DNA from: CAYLJJ01 sp964384025
GTDB taxonomy: Bacteria; Myxococcota_A; Bradymonadia; UBA7976; UBA1532
Direction: 5' to 3'
Length of the DNA: 9,009 nt
Assembly: GCA_964384025.1 (NCBI GenBank)
Contig: CAYLJJ010000162.1
Coordinates: forward strand, 1-9,009
The translations under genes were made by a program, and so were the position numbers. Under the pieces are notes generated by a model. The model saw only the letters and a program-made list of their open reading frames with translations, searched no databases and was not told the origin of the DNA. Position 1 is the first letter of the stretch; each line of letters begins with the position of its first letter. Positions 3,232-9,009 of this stretch are shown here, one piece after another.

Positions 3232-5916
3232 TCAAAGATCCGAGCCGGGGGCAGGACGCAGGGGACGAAAGCCCTGATACCGGCACCAGTACCCGGGCCT
3301 CCTCCTGAGCCGGTAAGCCGAGCGCGCCCTGGAGGTGGAGTACCAGTAGGAGCCGCCCCGGACGACGCGATTCGGGCCTTCAGATGTTCCCTTTGGGTCG
3401 ATGGATGTGCCGCTTGGGTCGGGGGTATAGGCATCGCTGTGCCAGTCCCAGCACCACTCCCATACATTTCCATATATATCATACATTCCCCAAGGGCTCA
3501 CTTGCTTTTCTCCCACTGGATGAGTCGAACCTTCAGAGCCTTCACCAAACCAAGCATATTTAGAGAGTTCTCTGGCGTTATCGCCAAAGAAGTATGCGCT
3601 CCTGGTTCCCGCTCTACAGCCATACTCCCACTCTGCCTCTGTGGGTAGACGATATCCATCGCTTTTAAGCTCTATAACCTCAGCTGTATTGCCTTTTCCC
3701 TTGATGAGATATGCAGATTTGAGGCTCTCCTTGGCCGAGAGGGCATTACAGTAGCGCACAGCGTCAAACCAATTCACATTCTCAACAGGGTGTCGGAGAT
3801 TATCTGTTCGGTACTTGAAGTAGGATGGGTTCTTCCCCATCAGAGCCTCATATTGCCCCTGAGTCACCGGCGTCGCCGCCATCAAGAAGGGCTGCGTCAA
3901 CTCAACCTTATGCTGAGGGTGCTCATCACTTGAGCCCATCCCATCAGGGCTTCCCATTATAAAGCTGCCGCTGGGGATATAGACCAAGGCGGGTCGCTCA
4001 GGGCTCCTCTCAAAGATCACCTTCCCTGTTTTCTCCCTCTCAGCCTCTCGCCTGACCTTCGTCTCGGCCTCTCGGCGCAGCGCCCACTGAACGGCCTTGG
4101 CGACTTGCCCCTCTGCTTTGGCGAGCGCCTTCTTCCCTTCACGCGCCCGCTCCCGCGCCTCAGCTCGACGTGCCTCAACTGTTGCCCGCGCGGCCTGCTT
4201 CGCCTGCATCACCTCAGCCGCTCGATCCATCGCCTCTTCAACGGTCGTGATCTTCAGCGCTGTTTGCGCCTGCTTCTCAGCCTGTTTGACCTCCCTCTTC
4301 CAATCTCGCTCAGGAGGCAAGCTGGCGCGCAGCCGCTCCACCTCGCGCTGTGGCTCAAACACTTGAGGCAGCACCTCATCCAAGCGCTCCATATCCAGCT
4401 CAGGCAGCTCTGGATAGCTCATGACGAACTGCTCCGCTGGAGAATCTGGCAGCCTCCCCCGACAGCGCGCCGCGAAGGCCTCAAGCAGCCGCCCCTCGAT
4501 CACCTGCCCCCAACGCCCTTGATAGCGCTCATGCCGCAGCTCGCGCCGCAGCTCCTCAGCCACCGGCAAAAACTCTGATGCCAACTCCACGGCGCTCTGA
4601 TAGCGTCGCTGAATGTCTTGCTCAAGGCAGCGCGTCAAGATCGGACGCAGGGGCTCTGGGATGCTCTCCTGCTTAAAGTCCAGGGTGGTCCTGATGATGT
4701 TGATCGCGATGTCAGTGACCGAGATCCCCTCAAAGGGCAGGCCGTCAGTAAGCAGCTCATAGAGCAGCACCCCAAAGGCCCAGATGTCTACCTCTGCCCC
4801 CACTCGCAGCCCCCGCGCTTGCTCAAGGCTCATATAGTTGGGCGTCCCCATCACCACACCCAACTGTGTCATGGTCGAGGCTTGGCCGCCCTCGCTGCTC
4901 CGGCTCAACCCAAAGTCGCTTAGCAGGAGCCGGGCGTCATCGGTGATCAGGGCGTTCTCTGGCTTCAAGTCTCGATGGATGATCCCCGCGCTGTGCAGCG
5001 CCTTGAGGCCCTCTAGGATCTGCGCCGCTAACAACAGGCGTTGCTCTAAATCCAGGCCCTGCTCCATCAATCCTCGGAGCGTCAGGCCGCTGAGGTTGGG
5101 CATCGCGATCCAAAAGCGATTTGGGTTCTCGATGGTCCCGTCTCCCAAATGCTCGATCAGGTTGGGGTGGGAGACGCCCCGCATCGCCTTCACCTCCTCT
5201 CGAAAGCTCTTGGGGTTGTTGAGCGCGCCGACCTTGAGCGCGCAGGCGCCCATCACCGCTTTTTGTTTGTTGAGCCTGTGGGCCAAATAGACGTGGGCGA
5301 AGGCGCCTTTGCCTAAGAGGGCGCGGATCTCAAAGCCTGGGATCTGGGGCCAAGCCGAGGGCTCTACCAAGCCCTGCGGAGGGGCGCTCATCATCGAGGA
5401 GGCCACCGCTGAGCCCAGCAGCCGTTGCCGAGGCGAGGGCGTCAAGGGCTGAAGGGTCTGCCCTGTCGCTCCCAACATGTGATGGTTGATGGTCTGGAGC
5501 AACTGATGCTGTTTGGGCGCGGCGCGGAGGGTCTGCAACATCCCCTCGATGGCCTGCGCCCCCGCCTCGCGCAGCTCGGGGGGCTGCTCTGTGCCCAGGA
5601 TCTCCAAAGCGAAGGCGCGCCGCTCCTGGGCGCTCATCGCCCGCGCCTCCTCGCCAAGCAGCGCCCGATCTTTGGGCGCCGCGCCCAGGAGGATCTCATA
5701 GAGCCGCTGGGCGCTGGTGATCGCCAGCCGCACCGGGGCAGGGAGCGCCTCAGGGAGGTTTTCATTGAGGTTCTGGGCGGTGGCTATCGCAAGTTGCGCT
5801 CCTGGAGTGAGCCCCAAAGCGATGATGTCCACAAACAAGCGTCGAGCGAAACGCCCAAGCCCTCCTCTCTTCTCCTGCTTCATCCGGTCCTGACTCCTTC
5901 TCTTGGAAGCGCCCAT
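3232..5916 (-). CDS. DGR target protein 2: Ser/Thr protein kinase fused to hypervariable FGE-sulfatase-like domain
   Basis: An 894-residue protein. Residues 1-190 are helical and of unknown role. Residues ~194-455 form a Hanks-type kinase: glycine loop GKGAFAHVY (202-210), K228 in CALKV, HRDLKPEN with D316 and N321, DFG with D334, GTPNYMSLEQ (357-366) and DIWAFG with D377. All catalytic residues are present, so it should be active; SLEQ replaces the usual SPEQ/APE. Residues ~525-630 are a charged, probably coiled-coil linker. Residues 641-894 are an FGE-like domain from YIPSGSFIMGSPD to GFRPLRPAP. The C-terminal 17 variable codons (V852 to Q881) lie in VR2. No signal peptide or membrane helix is visible, so it is probably cytoplasmic. 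The start ATG has GAGG 8 bases upstream. Inference: a ligand-sensing kinase with an evolvable sensor. Confidence 0.93.
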   Translation of the reverse strand: MGASKRRSQDRMKQEKRGGLGRFARRLFVDIIALGLTPGAQLAIATAQNLNENLPEALPAPVRLAITSAQRLYEILLGAAPKDRALLGEEARAMSAQERRAFALEILGTEQPPELREAGAQAIEGMLQTLRAAPKQHQLLQTINHHMLGATGQTLQPLTPSPRQRLLGSAVASSMMSAPPQGLVEPSAWPQIPGFEIRALLGKGAFAHVYLAHRLNKQKAVMGACALKVGALNNPKSFREEVKAMRGVSHPNLIEHLGDGTIENPNRFWIAMPNLSGLTLRGLMEQGLDLEQRLLLAAQILEGLKALHSAGIIHRDLKPENALITDDARLLLSDFGLSRSSEGGQASTMTQLGVVMGTPNYMSLEQARGLRVGAEVDIWAFGVLLYELLTDGLPFEGISVTDIAINIIRTTLDFKQESIPEPLRPILTRCLEQDIQRRYQSAVELASEFLPVAEELRRELRHERYQGRWGQVIEGRLLEAFAARCRGRLPDSPAEQFVMSYPELPELDMERLDEVLPQVFEPQREVERLRASLPPERDWKREVKQAEKQAQTALKITTVEEAMDRAAEVMQAKQAARATVEARRAEARERAREGKKALAKAEGQVAKAVQWALRREAETKVRREAEREKTGKVIFERSPERPALVYIPSGSFIMGSPDGMGSSDEHPQHKVELTQPFLMAATPVTQGQYEALMGKNPSYFKYRTDNLRHPVENVNWFDAVRYCNALSAKESLKSAYLIKGKGNTAEVIELKSDGYRLPTEAEWEYGCRAGTRSAYFFGDNARELSKYAWFGEGSEGSTHPVGEKQVSPWGMYDIYGNVWEWCWDWHSDAYTPDPSGTSIDPKGTSEGPNRVVRGGSYWYSTSRARSAYRLRRRPGYWCRYQGFRPLRPAPGSDL
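3248..3379 (-). repeat. DGR variable repeat VR2 at the 3' end of the kinase gene
   Basis: The reverse complement aligns gap-free to the TR (TR position = 5191 minus window position). By hand count there are 12 differences. Eleven are at TR adenines: 7 to T, 3 to G, 1 to C. One is a C-to-T change (TR 1903, window 3288). Eleven of the 22 core adenines are unchanged. The 27-base 3' end (3248-3274) is identical to the TR and to VR1. VR2 is thus less changed from the TR than VR1 is. Confidence 0.95.
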
Positions 5917-5928
5917 GTTGCCACCCTC

Positions 5929-5940
5929 ATCTCAAGAGAT
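5929..5940 (-). promoter_or_regulatory. Short dyad upstream of the kinase start
   Basis: ATCTC and GAGAT flank two bases, 12 bases upstream of the kinase ATG and next to the GAGGGTGG ribosome-binding site. Further upstream on this strand, TTGCGA followed about 18 bases later by TTGATA is a weak promoter candidate. Neither is strong enough to assert. Confidence 0.2.
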
Positions 5941-5941
5941 A

Positions 5942-6127
5942 TCAAGAAAAAACAGCGCGAGTTTCGCAAAGGGACAAACTGAGGGAGAGCAAGGAGACCC
6001 TAGGCTGATGAGAGAGCCCAGAGGAGGGTGTTCTGGCCTTACTCATCGCCTCGGAGCTGCACCCCTCACGGGCACAGATCCCTGAGTCGAGCGCGGCGCT
6101 CTCTGTTGAGGTCCTGGTCTCAGTCAT
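5942..6127 (-). CDS. Possible small protein, unrecognised (61 residues)
   Basis: The ATG at 6127 lies 12 bases past the stop of the ATPase remnant and has a good Shine-Dalgarno sequence (AAGGGGG). The first half looks protein-like (MTETRTSTESAALDSG, then CAREGC). The second half is low-complexity Ser/Leu and ends just before the kinase promoter region. It may be the 5' stub of a lost gene from the same operon as the ATPase, or chance. No domain is recognised. Confidence 0.3.
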   Translation of the reverse strand: MTETRTSTESAALDSGICAREGCSSEAMSKARTPSSGLSHQPRVSLLSLSLSLCETRAVFS

Positions 6128-6138
6128 GCTGCCCCCCT

Positions 6139-6609
6139 TCAGATCGGACAGTCATCAGCGATCACCTCTCGCTCGCTGGTCAGGGGATCTCTCCAACAAG
6201 GTCCAGCGATGGGGCGCGACCAGGCCATCTGACCGAGGCGGGTGTATAGGCGTCCGTTGAGGCTCTCCCTCAGCTTCTTGGGATTGCTGTTGCTGGTGGC
6301 GAGGAGGCTCTTGAGGGCGTGGTCCTCGCGAGAGGAGATGAGGCGGGTCATGGCGTTGACAGCCCAGGTTGTGTCCTCTCCCTCGGTGCCGATCTCATCG
6401 ATGATCAGGAAGTCAATCGAAGCCCAGCTCTTTGGAGACCATGCCTGAGAGCGTGAGCGCATCTCGGCCTTGGCGTCCTCCAGAGCGTTCGGCCAATGGA
6501 CCCACCGGACGTTGAAGCCTCTGCTGAGGAGGTGGTGGGCGGCGAGGGCGCAGATGTGGGTTTTGCCGCAGCCAACCAACTCCCCGACGTGATGCTTCTG
6601 TCTGTGACA
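6139..6609 (-). pseudogene. Remnant of a DnaC/IstB-like AAA+ ATPase, N-terminus missing
   Basis: The readable part has Walker A GCGKTH, Walker B FLIIDEIG, a sensor-1-like LLATSNSNP and a GRLYTRL box. That is the order seen in DnaC helicase loaders and IstB/TnsC-like transposition helpers. The frame is closed by TAA at 6610-6612 only about 10 codons before Walker A, and no ATG lies between, though a TTG (6579) does. Family members normally have ~80-100 further residues ahead of Walker A. An ATG at 6610 opens a different frame (MSQTEAS), suggesting that a start region was joined to the core by deletion or frameshift. Probably non-functional. Confidence 0.6.
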
Positions 6610-6619
6610 TTATTATTCA

Positions 6620-7169
6620 CTATCCCTGGCCCCCCTCCACAGCGAGCGCGTCGAGGTAGTCCACCAACATGGCGAAGGGAATCGACAGGTCTTCCTTTGT
6701 CGTCGGTCTGATAACACGATTGGGTCGTTTTGAATACAAGTTGACTACACCGATGAAATCTCTACGCAGGAGTGATGGGAAAACAGGTACTCCCGATAAA
6801 GAAAACTGTCGAGTCAGGGCCTTCCTGACCCAGAGCGCTTCTTCAACTACCTGGAGATCCTCACACCCCAGAGCAGAGGCTCCCTCTTCTGGGGAAGCGT
6901 CAGTCTGAGTCGCTACTTTCAGCAGCACCATCGCCAGCAACTCTACGAGCTGTTCATCTGCTCTTGGGGTTGCTGGGATCATCTCCCTCGGGAGTTGTCT
7001 CGGAATCCGAATCGCTGTCGAGTCGTCCACAAAGGCTCTCCCGTGTTCAAGGAAACTCGACCATGGACTCAATCTGTTCATCGAACAGCGCCCACAACCG
7101 CCTGAGTGTGTTGAGGTCGATCTGCTGTGCACCCACGCTCAGCTCGCTGCAACGCTCTGGCTGAGCCAT
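6620..7169 (-). pseudogene. Unrecognised gene split by a probable single-base frameshift
   Basis: From the ATG at 7169 a frame encodes MAQPERCSELSVGAQQIDLN (continuing TLRRLWALFDEQIESMVEFP) and stops at 7047-7049. Dropping one base of the CC (plus-strand GG at 7051-7052) turns ...MVEFP-stop into ...MVEFLEHGRAFVDDST. The frame then runs on to a TAG at 6620-6622, giving about 180 residues of ordinary, mildly acidic, mostly helical protein, with no recognised domain. It ends about 10 bases before the ATPase remnant and was probably its operon partner. Sequencing error is an alternative to a real mutation. Confidence 0.45.
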
Positions 7170-7392
7170 CCAACTCGGAATCGACCGTTTCACGACCCGT
7201 CAAGGCCACTGACACTCGCACCTCGTAGCGACCTTCGCCATCGGCGACTGCAGTGCCGAGACTCTCTCCGTTCTGATCACGTACAAGAACATAGAGAAAC
7301 GGCGACGGAGCGACCTGCGGTTCCCCAAGCAAATAGCCGCCACGACCATCAGGCTGTCCCCAGCGCTGTTCATGAAGAATCCTTCCCAAAAC
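7078..7392 (-). pseudogene. 3' part of a gene cut by the IS66 element, possible carboxypeptidase-regulatory-like fold
   Basis: The open frame can be read from a GTG at 7404, but its first four codons lie inside the insertion-sequence terminal repeat, so native sequence starts at about 7392. It contains YVLVRDQNGESLGTAVADG, then EGRYEVRVSVAL. This resembles the 'D-G-x-G-x-Y' end of CarboxypepD_reg / Ig-like beta domains in surface or secreted proteins. The frame overlaps the next gene by ~90 bases in another frame, so its own 3' end may also be shifted. Family assignment is tentative. Confidence 0.35.
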
Positions 7393-7410
7393 GTAGCCGT
7401 TCACCCCCCC
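7393..7410 (+). repeat. IS66 element left terminal inverted repeat
   Basis: Mismatches to the right end occur at positions 4, 6 and 12 of 18. It supplies the GTG and first codons of the truncated neighbouring frame. Confidence 0.65.
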
Positions 7411-7427
7411 TCTGGAGGGGCCTCGGC

Positions 7428-8849
7428 CTAAGGAGACAGGGGGGAGGGCAGGGGCAAGCCCAGGGAGTCAGCCCACACCAGGGCCTGCAAGTACTCCCAC
7501 AAGGAGCGACCCTGCTGTTGGAGGCTCGCCCTCAAGGAGAAGAGCCGCTCCACAAATCGGCTGCCCCTTTGGCTCTGACTCCCCCCTGACAACCGCCTGC
7601 AGATCACCGGATGGCGCAGGGCTCTCTCAGCAGGGTTGTTGTCGGGCCTGACCCCAGGGACCGACGCGAAGGTCCAGAGGCTCTCGCTTTTCTTGAGGAT
7701 CTCACGGCACATCCCGGCGTGCCGAAAGCCCTTCACTGCCTCCAACTCCTCCAGGATGGTCTCCACGGAGATCCTCAGCATCTTGACCTGATAGCCCAGG
7801 TAGTCCCTTGAGCAGCGGCCCGCTTGGAAGCGACGCCAGAGGGCAAAGAGCTTCCTGGAGCACTTGATGAGGAATTTGGCCTTGCGCCTGGCGCCAGGCG
7901 GCGCCGCTTCCATCATCTTCTGGAAATCCCGCTTGATGTGAGCCCAGCACAGCTGCCGCCGAGGCCCTGGCAGGTTGCTGTACGCCACCCAGCGATCCGA
8001 GATCACCACTCCGGGCAAGTCCAACAGCTTCTGCTCAAGGAGGCCCTCCGAATCCTTCCGGCTCCGCCCCTTGCTGATCTTGAAGATGCTCGCCTCTTTC
8101 GAAACCGCTACCCACATCCAGCCCTTCTGGTTCTTCTCTCGCCAGGAGGTCTCGTCTACATGCAACGCTGCGCTCTTGGCTACACACTCCCGCAGCTCTT
8201 CCACCGGCCCTTTCATCATCTCCCCCCCACGGGCCTCAAGCTCCGAAATCGCCCCCGTCGAGATCCGAATCCCCAACAGCTCCCAAGCCAACTTCTGCGC
8301 CTGTCGTACGCTCAGACGGTAGCTCCCCCGCAACAGCAACAGCATCGCTCGCAGCCGAGGCCCAAACGCGCACTTCGCTTCCAGGGGTAGATCCCCTCGC
8401 GTCTCCTTCCCACACTTCCCACATCTCAGCCGGTGCATCTGGTGCTCTATCAGAGCCGCTCTCAGCAAAGGCAGCTCCCACACCTGATGCCGCCACGGCG
8501 CCGCGTCCTCGCCCTCCAACACCTCGCCGCAGTGCTTGCACTCGCAGGGCCTGTGGCTTTCGATCTTCGAAGCCTCTTCCACCGGCCGTAGTTGCCGGTG
8601 ATGCCCCTTGTGCCCCTTCTGGCCCCCTCGACGCCCCCGACGCTTCCGAGCCCCTGTCGCCTTCTGCCCCTCTTCCCTCTTCACCCCTGGCCCATCGCTG
8701 GACGGTGGCCGGTGCGAATTCCGCGAGTTTTGCCCCAGCTGCTCCAGCAAACGCTTCACCAGTTCTTTGAGCTGCTTCACCTCAACGCGAAGCTCAGCGT
8801 TCTCCGCTCTCAGCCGCTCTAGTTCCTGGTCGTGTTGGGCTCCACGCAT
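7428..8849 (-). CDS. tnpC: IS66-family transposase (TnpC type)
   Basis: A 473-residue DDE transposase that moves the surrounding element. Residues ~5-40 are a leucine-zipper-like coiled coil, followed by a NSRNSHRPPSSDGP block and a basic GRRGGQKGHKGHHR segment (~70-85). A zinc-finger region has C104-x2-C107 and C143-x2-C146. The catalytic core shows D232 (HVDETSW), D285 (VISDRWVAY) and E408 (RPDNNPAERALR), all family hallmarks. The frame is intact and of usual length, so it is probably functional. The start at 8849 follows AAGGGG closely. It does not appear linked in function to the DGR. Confidence 0.93.
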   Translation of the reverse strand: MRGAQHDQELERLRAENAELRVEVKQLKELVKRLLEQLGQNSRNSHRPPSSDGPGVKREEGQKATGARKRRGRRGGQKGHKGHHRQLRPVEEASKIESHRPCECKHCGEVLEGEDAAPWRHQVWELPLLRAALIEHQMHRLRCGKCGKETRGDLPLEAKCAFGPRLRAMLLLLRGSYRLSVRQAQKLAWELLGIRISTGAISELEARGGEMMKGPVEELRECVAKSAALHVDETSWREKNQKGWMWVAVSKEASIFKISKGRSRKDSEGLLEQKLLDLPGVVISDRWVAYSNLPGPRRQLCWAHIKRDFQKMMEAAPPGARRKAKFLIKCSRKLFALWRRFQAGRCSRDYLGYQVKMLRISVETILEELEAVKGFRHAGMCREILKKSESLWTFASVPGVRPDNNPAERALRHPVICRRLSGGSQSQRGSRFVERLFSLRASLQQQGRSLWEYLQALVWADSLGLPLPSPLSP

Positions 8850-8937
8850 GCCCCTTGTCTGCCTTCTCGGATTTCCTTTGGGTAGCTTCCTTCTGCCCCC
8901 TATCCTGCTCCAATCTCGCCCTCTATCCCCCAGGCCT

Positions 8938-8955
8938 GGGGGGCTGAACAGTTAC
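8938..8955 (-). repeat. IS66 element right terminal inverted repeat
   Basis: It lies about 90 bases upstream of the transposase ATG. The rest of 8850-8937 shows no gene. Confidence 0.65.
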
Positions 8956-9009
8956 GCTGTCGATACACGCTGCGTGGCAAACTCAACAACTCCGCCTGGC
9001 TCTGATACT
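8956..9009 (-). other. Outer flank of the IS element, possible 5' continuation of the interrupted gene
   Basis: On the minus strand one frame is open throughout and reads YQSQAELLSLPRSVYRQ, which looks protein-like. It could be part of the gene whose remainder lies at 7078-7392, but 54 bases and the absence of a target duplication make this only a possibility. Confidence 0.2.

Larger units (their letters stand above)
3060..3236 (-). repeat. Conserved 3' flank of target 2 (copy B, inverted relative to 697-871)
   Basis: The reverse complement of this stretch follows the target 1 flank almost base for base from just past the VR to about CATCGGAACGACAATC, after which similarity stops. It fills the gap between the convergent RT and kinase genes, and no gene is evident in it. 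The two copies lie in opposite orientation about 2.2 kb apart. Confidence 0.75.
558..3379. other. Diversity-generating retroelement: VR1, HTH gene, avd, TR, RT, VR2
   Basis: All parts of a DGR are present: two VRs at the 3' ends of FGE-like genes, a TR, an Avd-like helical protein and an RT with DGR-specific motifs. The order is VR1 - HTH - avd - TR - RT - VR2, with VR2 on the minus strand. The core genes share one strand, with a 4-base overlap between the HTH gene and avd and the TR 23 bases past the avd stop. One transcript could therefore supply proteins and TR RNA, which is the usual DGR arrangement. The adenine-restricted differences in both VRs show the system has acted on both targets. 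Whether it is active now cannot be judged from one sequence. Confidence 0.95.
7393..8955 (-). mobile_element. IS66-family insertion sequence (single-gene, ISBst12-like layout)
   Basis: The ends carry imperfect terminal inverted repeats: GTAGCCGTTCACCCCCCC at 7393-7410, and GTAACTGTTCAGCCCCCC as the reverse complement of 8938-8955 (15 of 18 match). Both start with GTA, as IS66-family ends do. The element is 1563 bp with one transposase gene and none of the tnpA/tnpB helpers of classical IS66, which is the layout of the ISBst12 subgroup. Flanking octamers (CCCAAAAC at 7385-7392 and GCTGTCGA at 8956-8963) do not match, so no target duplication is visible. Confidence 0.75.

Noticed and set aside
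4097..5982. Several plus-strand frames opposite the kinase gene
   Set aside because: They are antisense to a well-supported coding sequence with intact kinase motifs. Their composition is shadow-like.
7824..8390. 188-residue plus-strand frame opposite the transposase
   Set aside because: It is antisense to the IS66 transposase, Pro/Leu/Arg-rich and has no recognisable motif.
6139..8849. A functional Tn7/IS21-like unit combining the DnaC/IstB-like gene with the transposase
   Set aside because: The transposase is IS66-type and bounded by its own terminal repeats. The ATPase lies outside them and lacks its N-terminus.

Overview
The window carries a complete diversity-generating retroelement (DGR). 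It has a template repeat (TR), a DGR-type reverse transcriptase, an Avd-like accessory protein and an extra helix-turn-helix protein. Two target genes each end in a variable repeat (VR). The organism cannot be named from the sequence. The DNA is GC-rich by eye. A Hanks-type Ser/Thr kinase fused to an FGE-sulfatase-like (C-type-lectin-fold) domain, together with an IS66-family element, fits a complex-lifestyle bacterium such as Myxococcota or a relative, Planctomycetota or Cyanobacteria. That placement is only a guess.

Layout. 1-720 (+): 3' part of target gene 1, an FGE-like domain ending in VR1 (558-689). 721-916: a structured 3' flank and the start region of the DGR operon. 917-3041 (+): DGR core in the order HTH protein, avd (ATGA overlap), TR (1812-1943), structured spacer, reverse transcriptase. 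3042-3231: second copy of the structured 3' flank, inverted. 3232-5916 (-): target gene 2, an 894-residue kinase / helical linker / FGE-like protein ending in VR2 (3248-3379). 5917-6138: upstream region of the kinase gene. 6139-7392 (-): decayed or frameshifted genes (a DnaC/IstB-like ATPase remnant, a gene with a likely single-base frameshift, and a fragment cut by the insertion sequence). 7393-8955: an IS66-family element with one transposase gene on the minus strand. 8956-9009: its outer flank.

How it works together. Hand alignment of TR to each VR over 132 bases finds 18 differences in VR1 and 12 in VR2. Of these 30, 28 fall on TR adenines. This is the signature of adenine-mutagenic retrohoming, and it shows that both genes have been rewritten from this TR. 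The RT would copy TR RNA with errors at A, probably with Avd, and the cDNA would replace the VR. The changes randomise up to 17 codons on the putative ligand-binding face of each FGE-like domain. In target 2 this face is tied to a cytoplasmic-looking protein kinase, so the arrangement resembles an evolvable sensor feeding a phosphorylation signal. The two FGE/VR/3'-flank segments form a large inverted pair (about 0.9 kb each) bracketing the DGR core, so one target region probably arose by duplication of the other.
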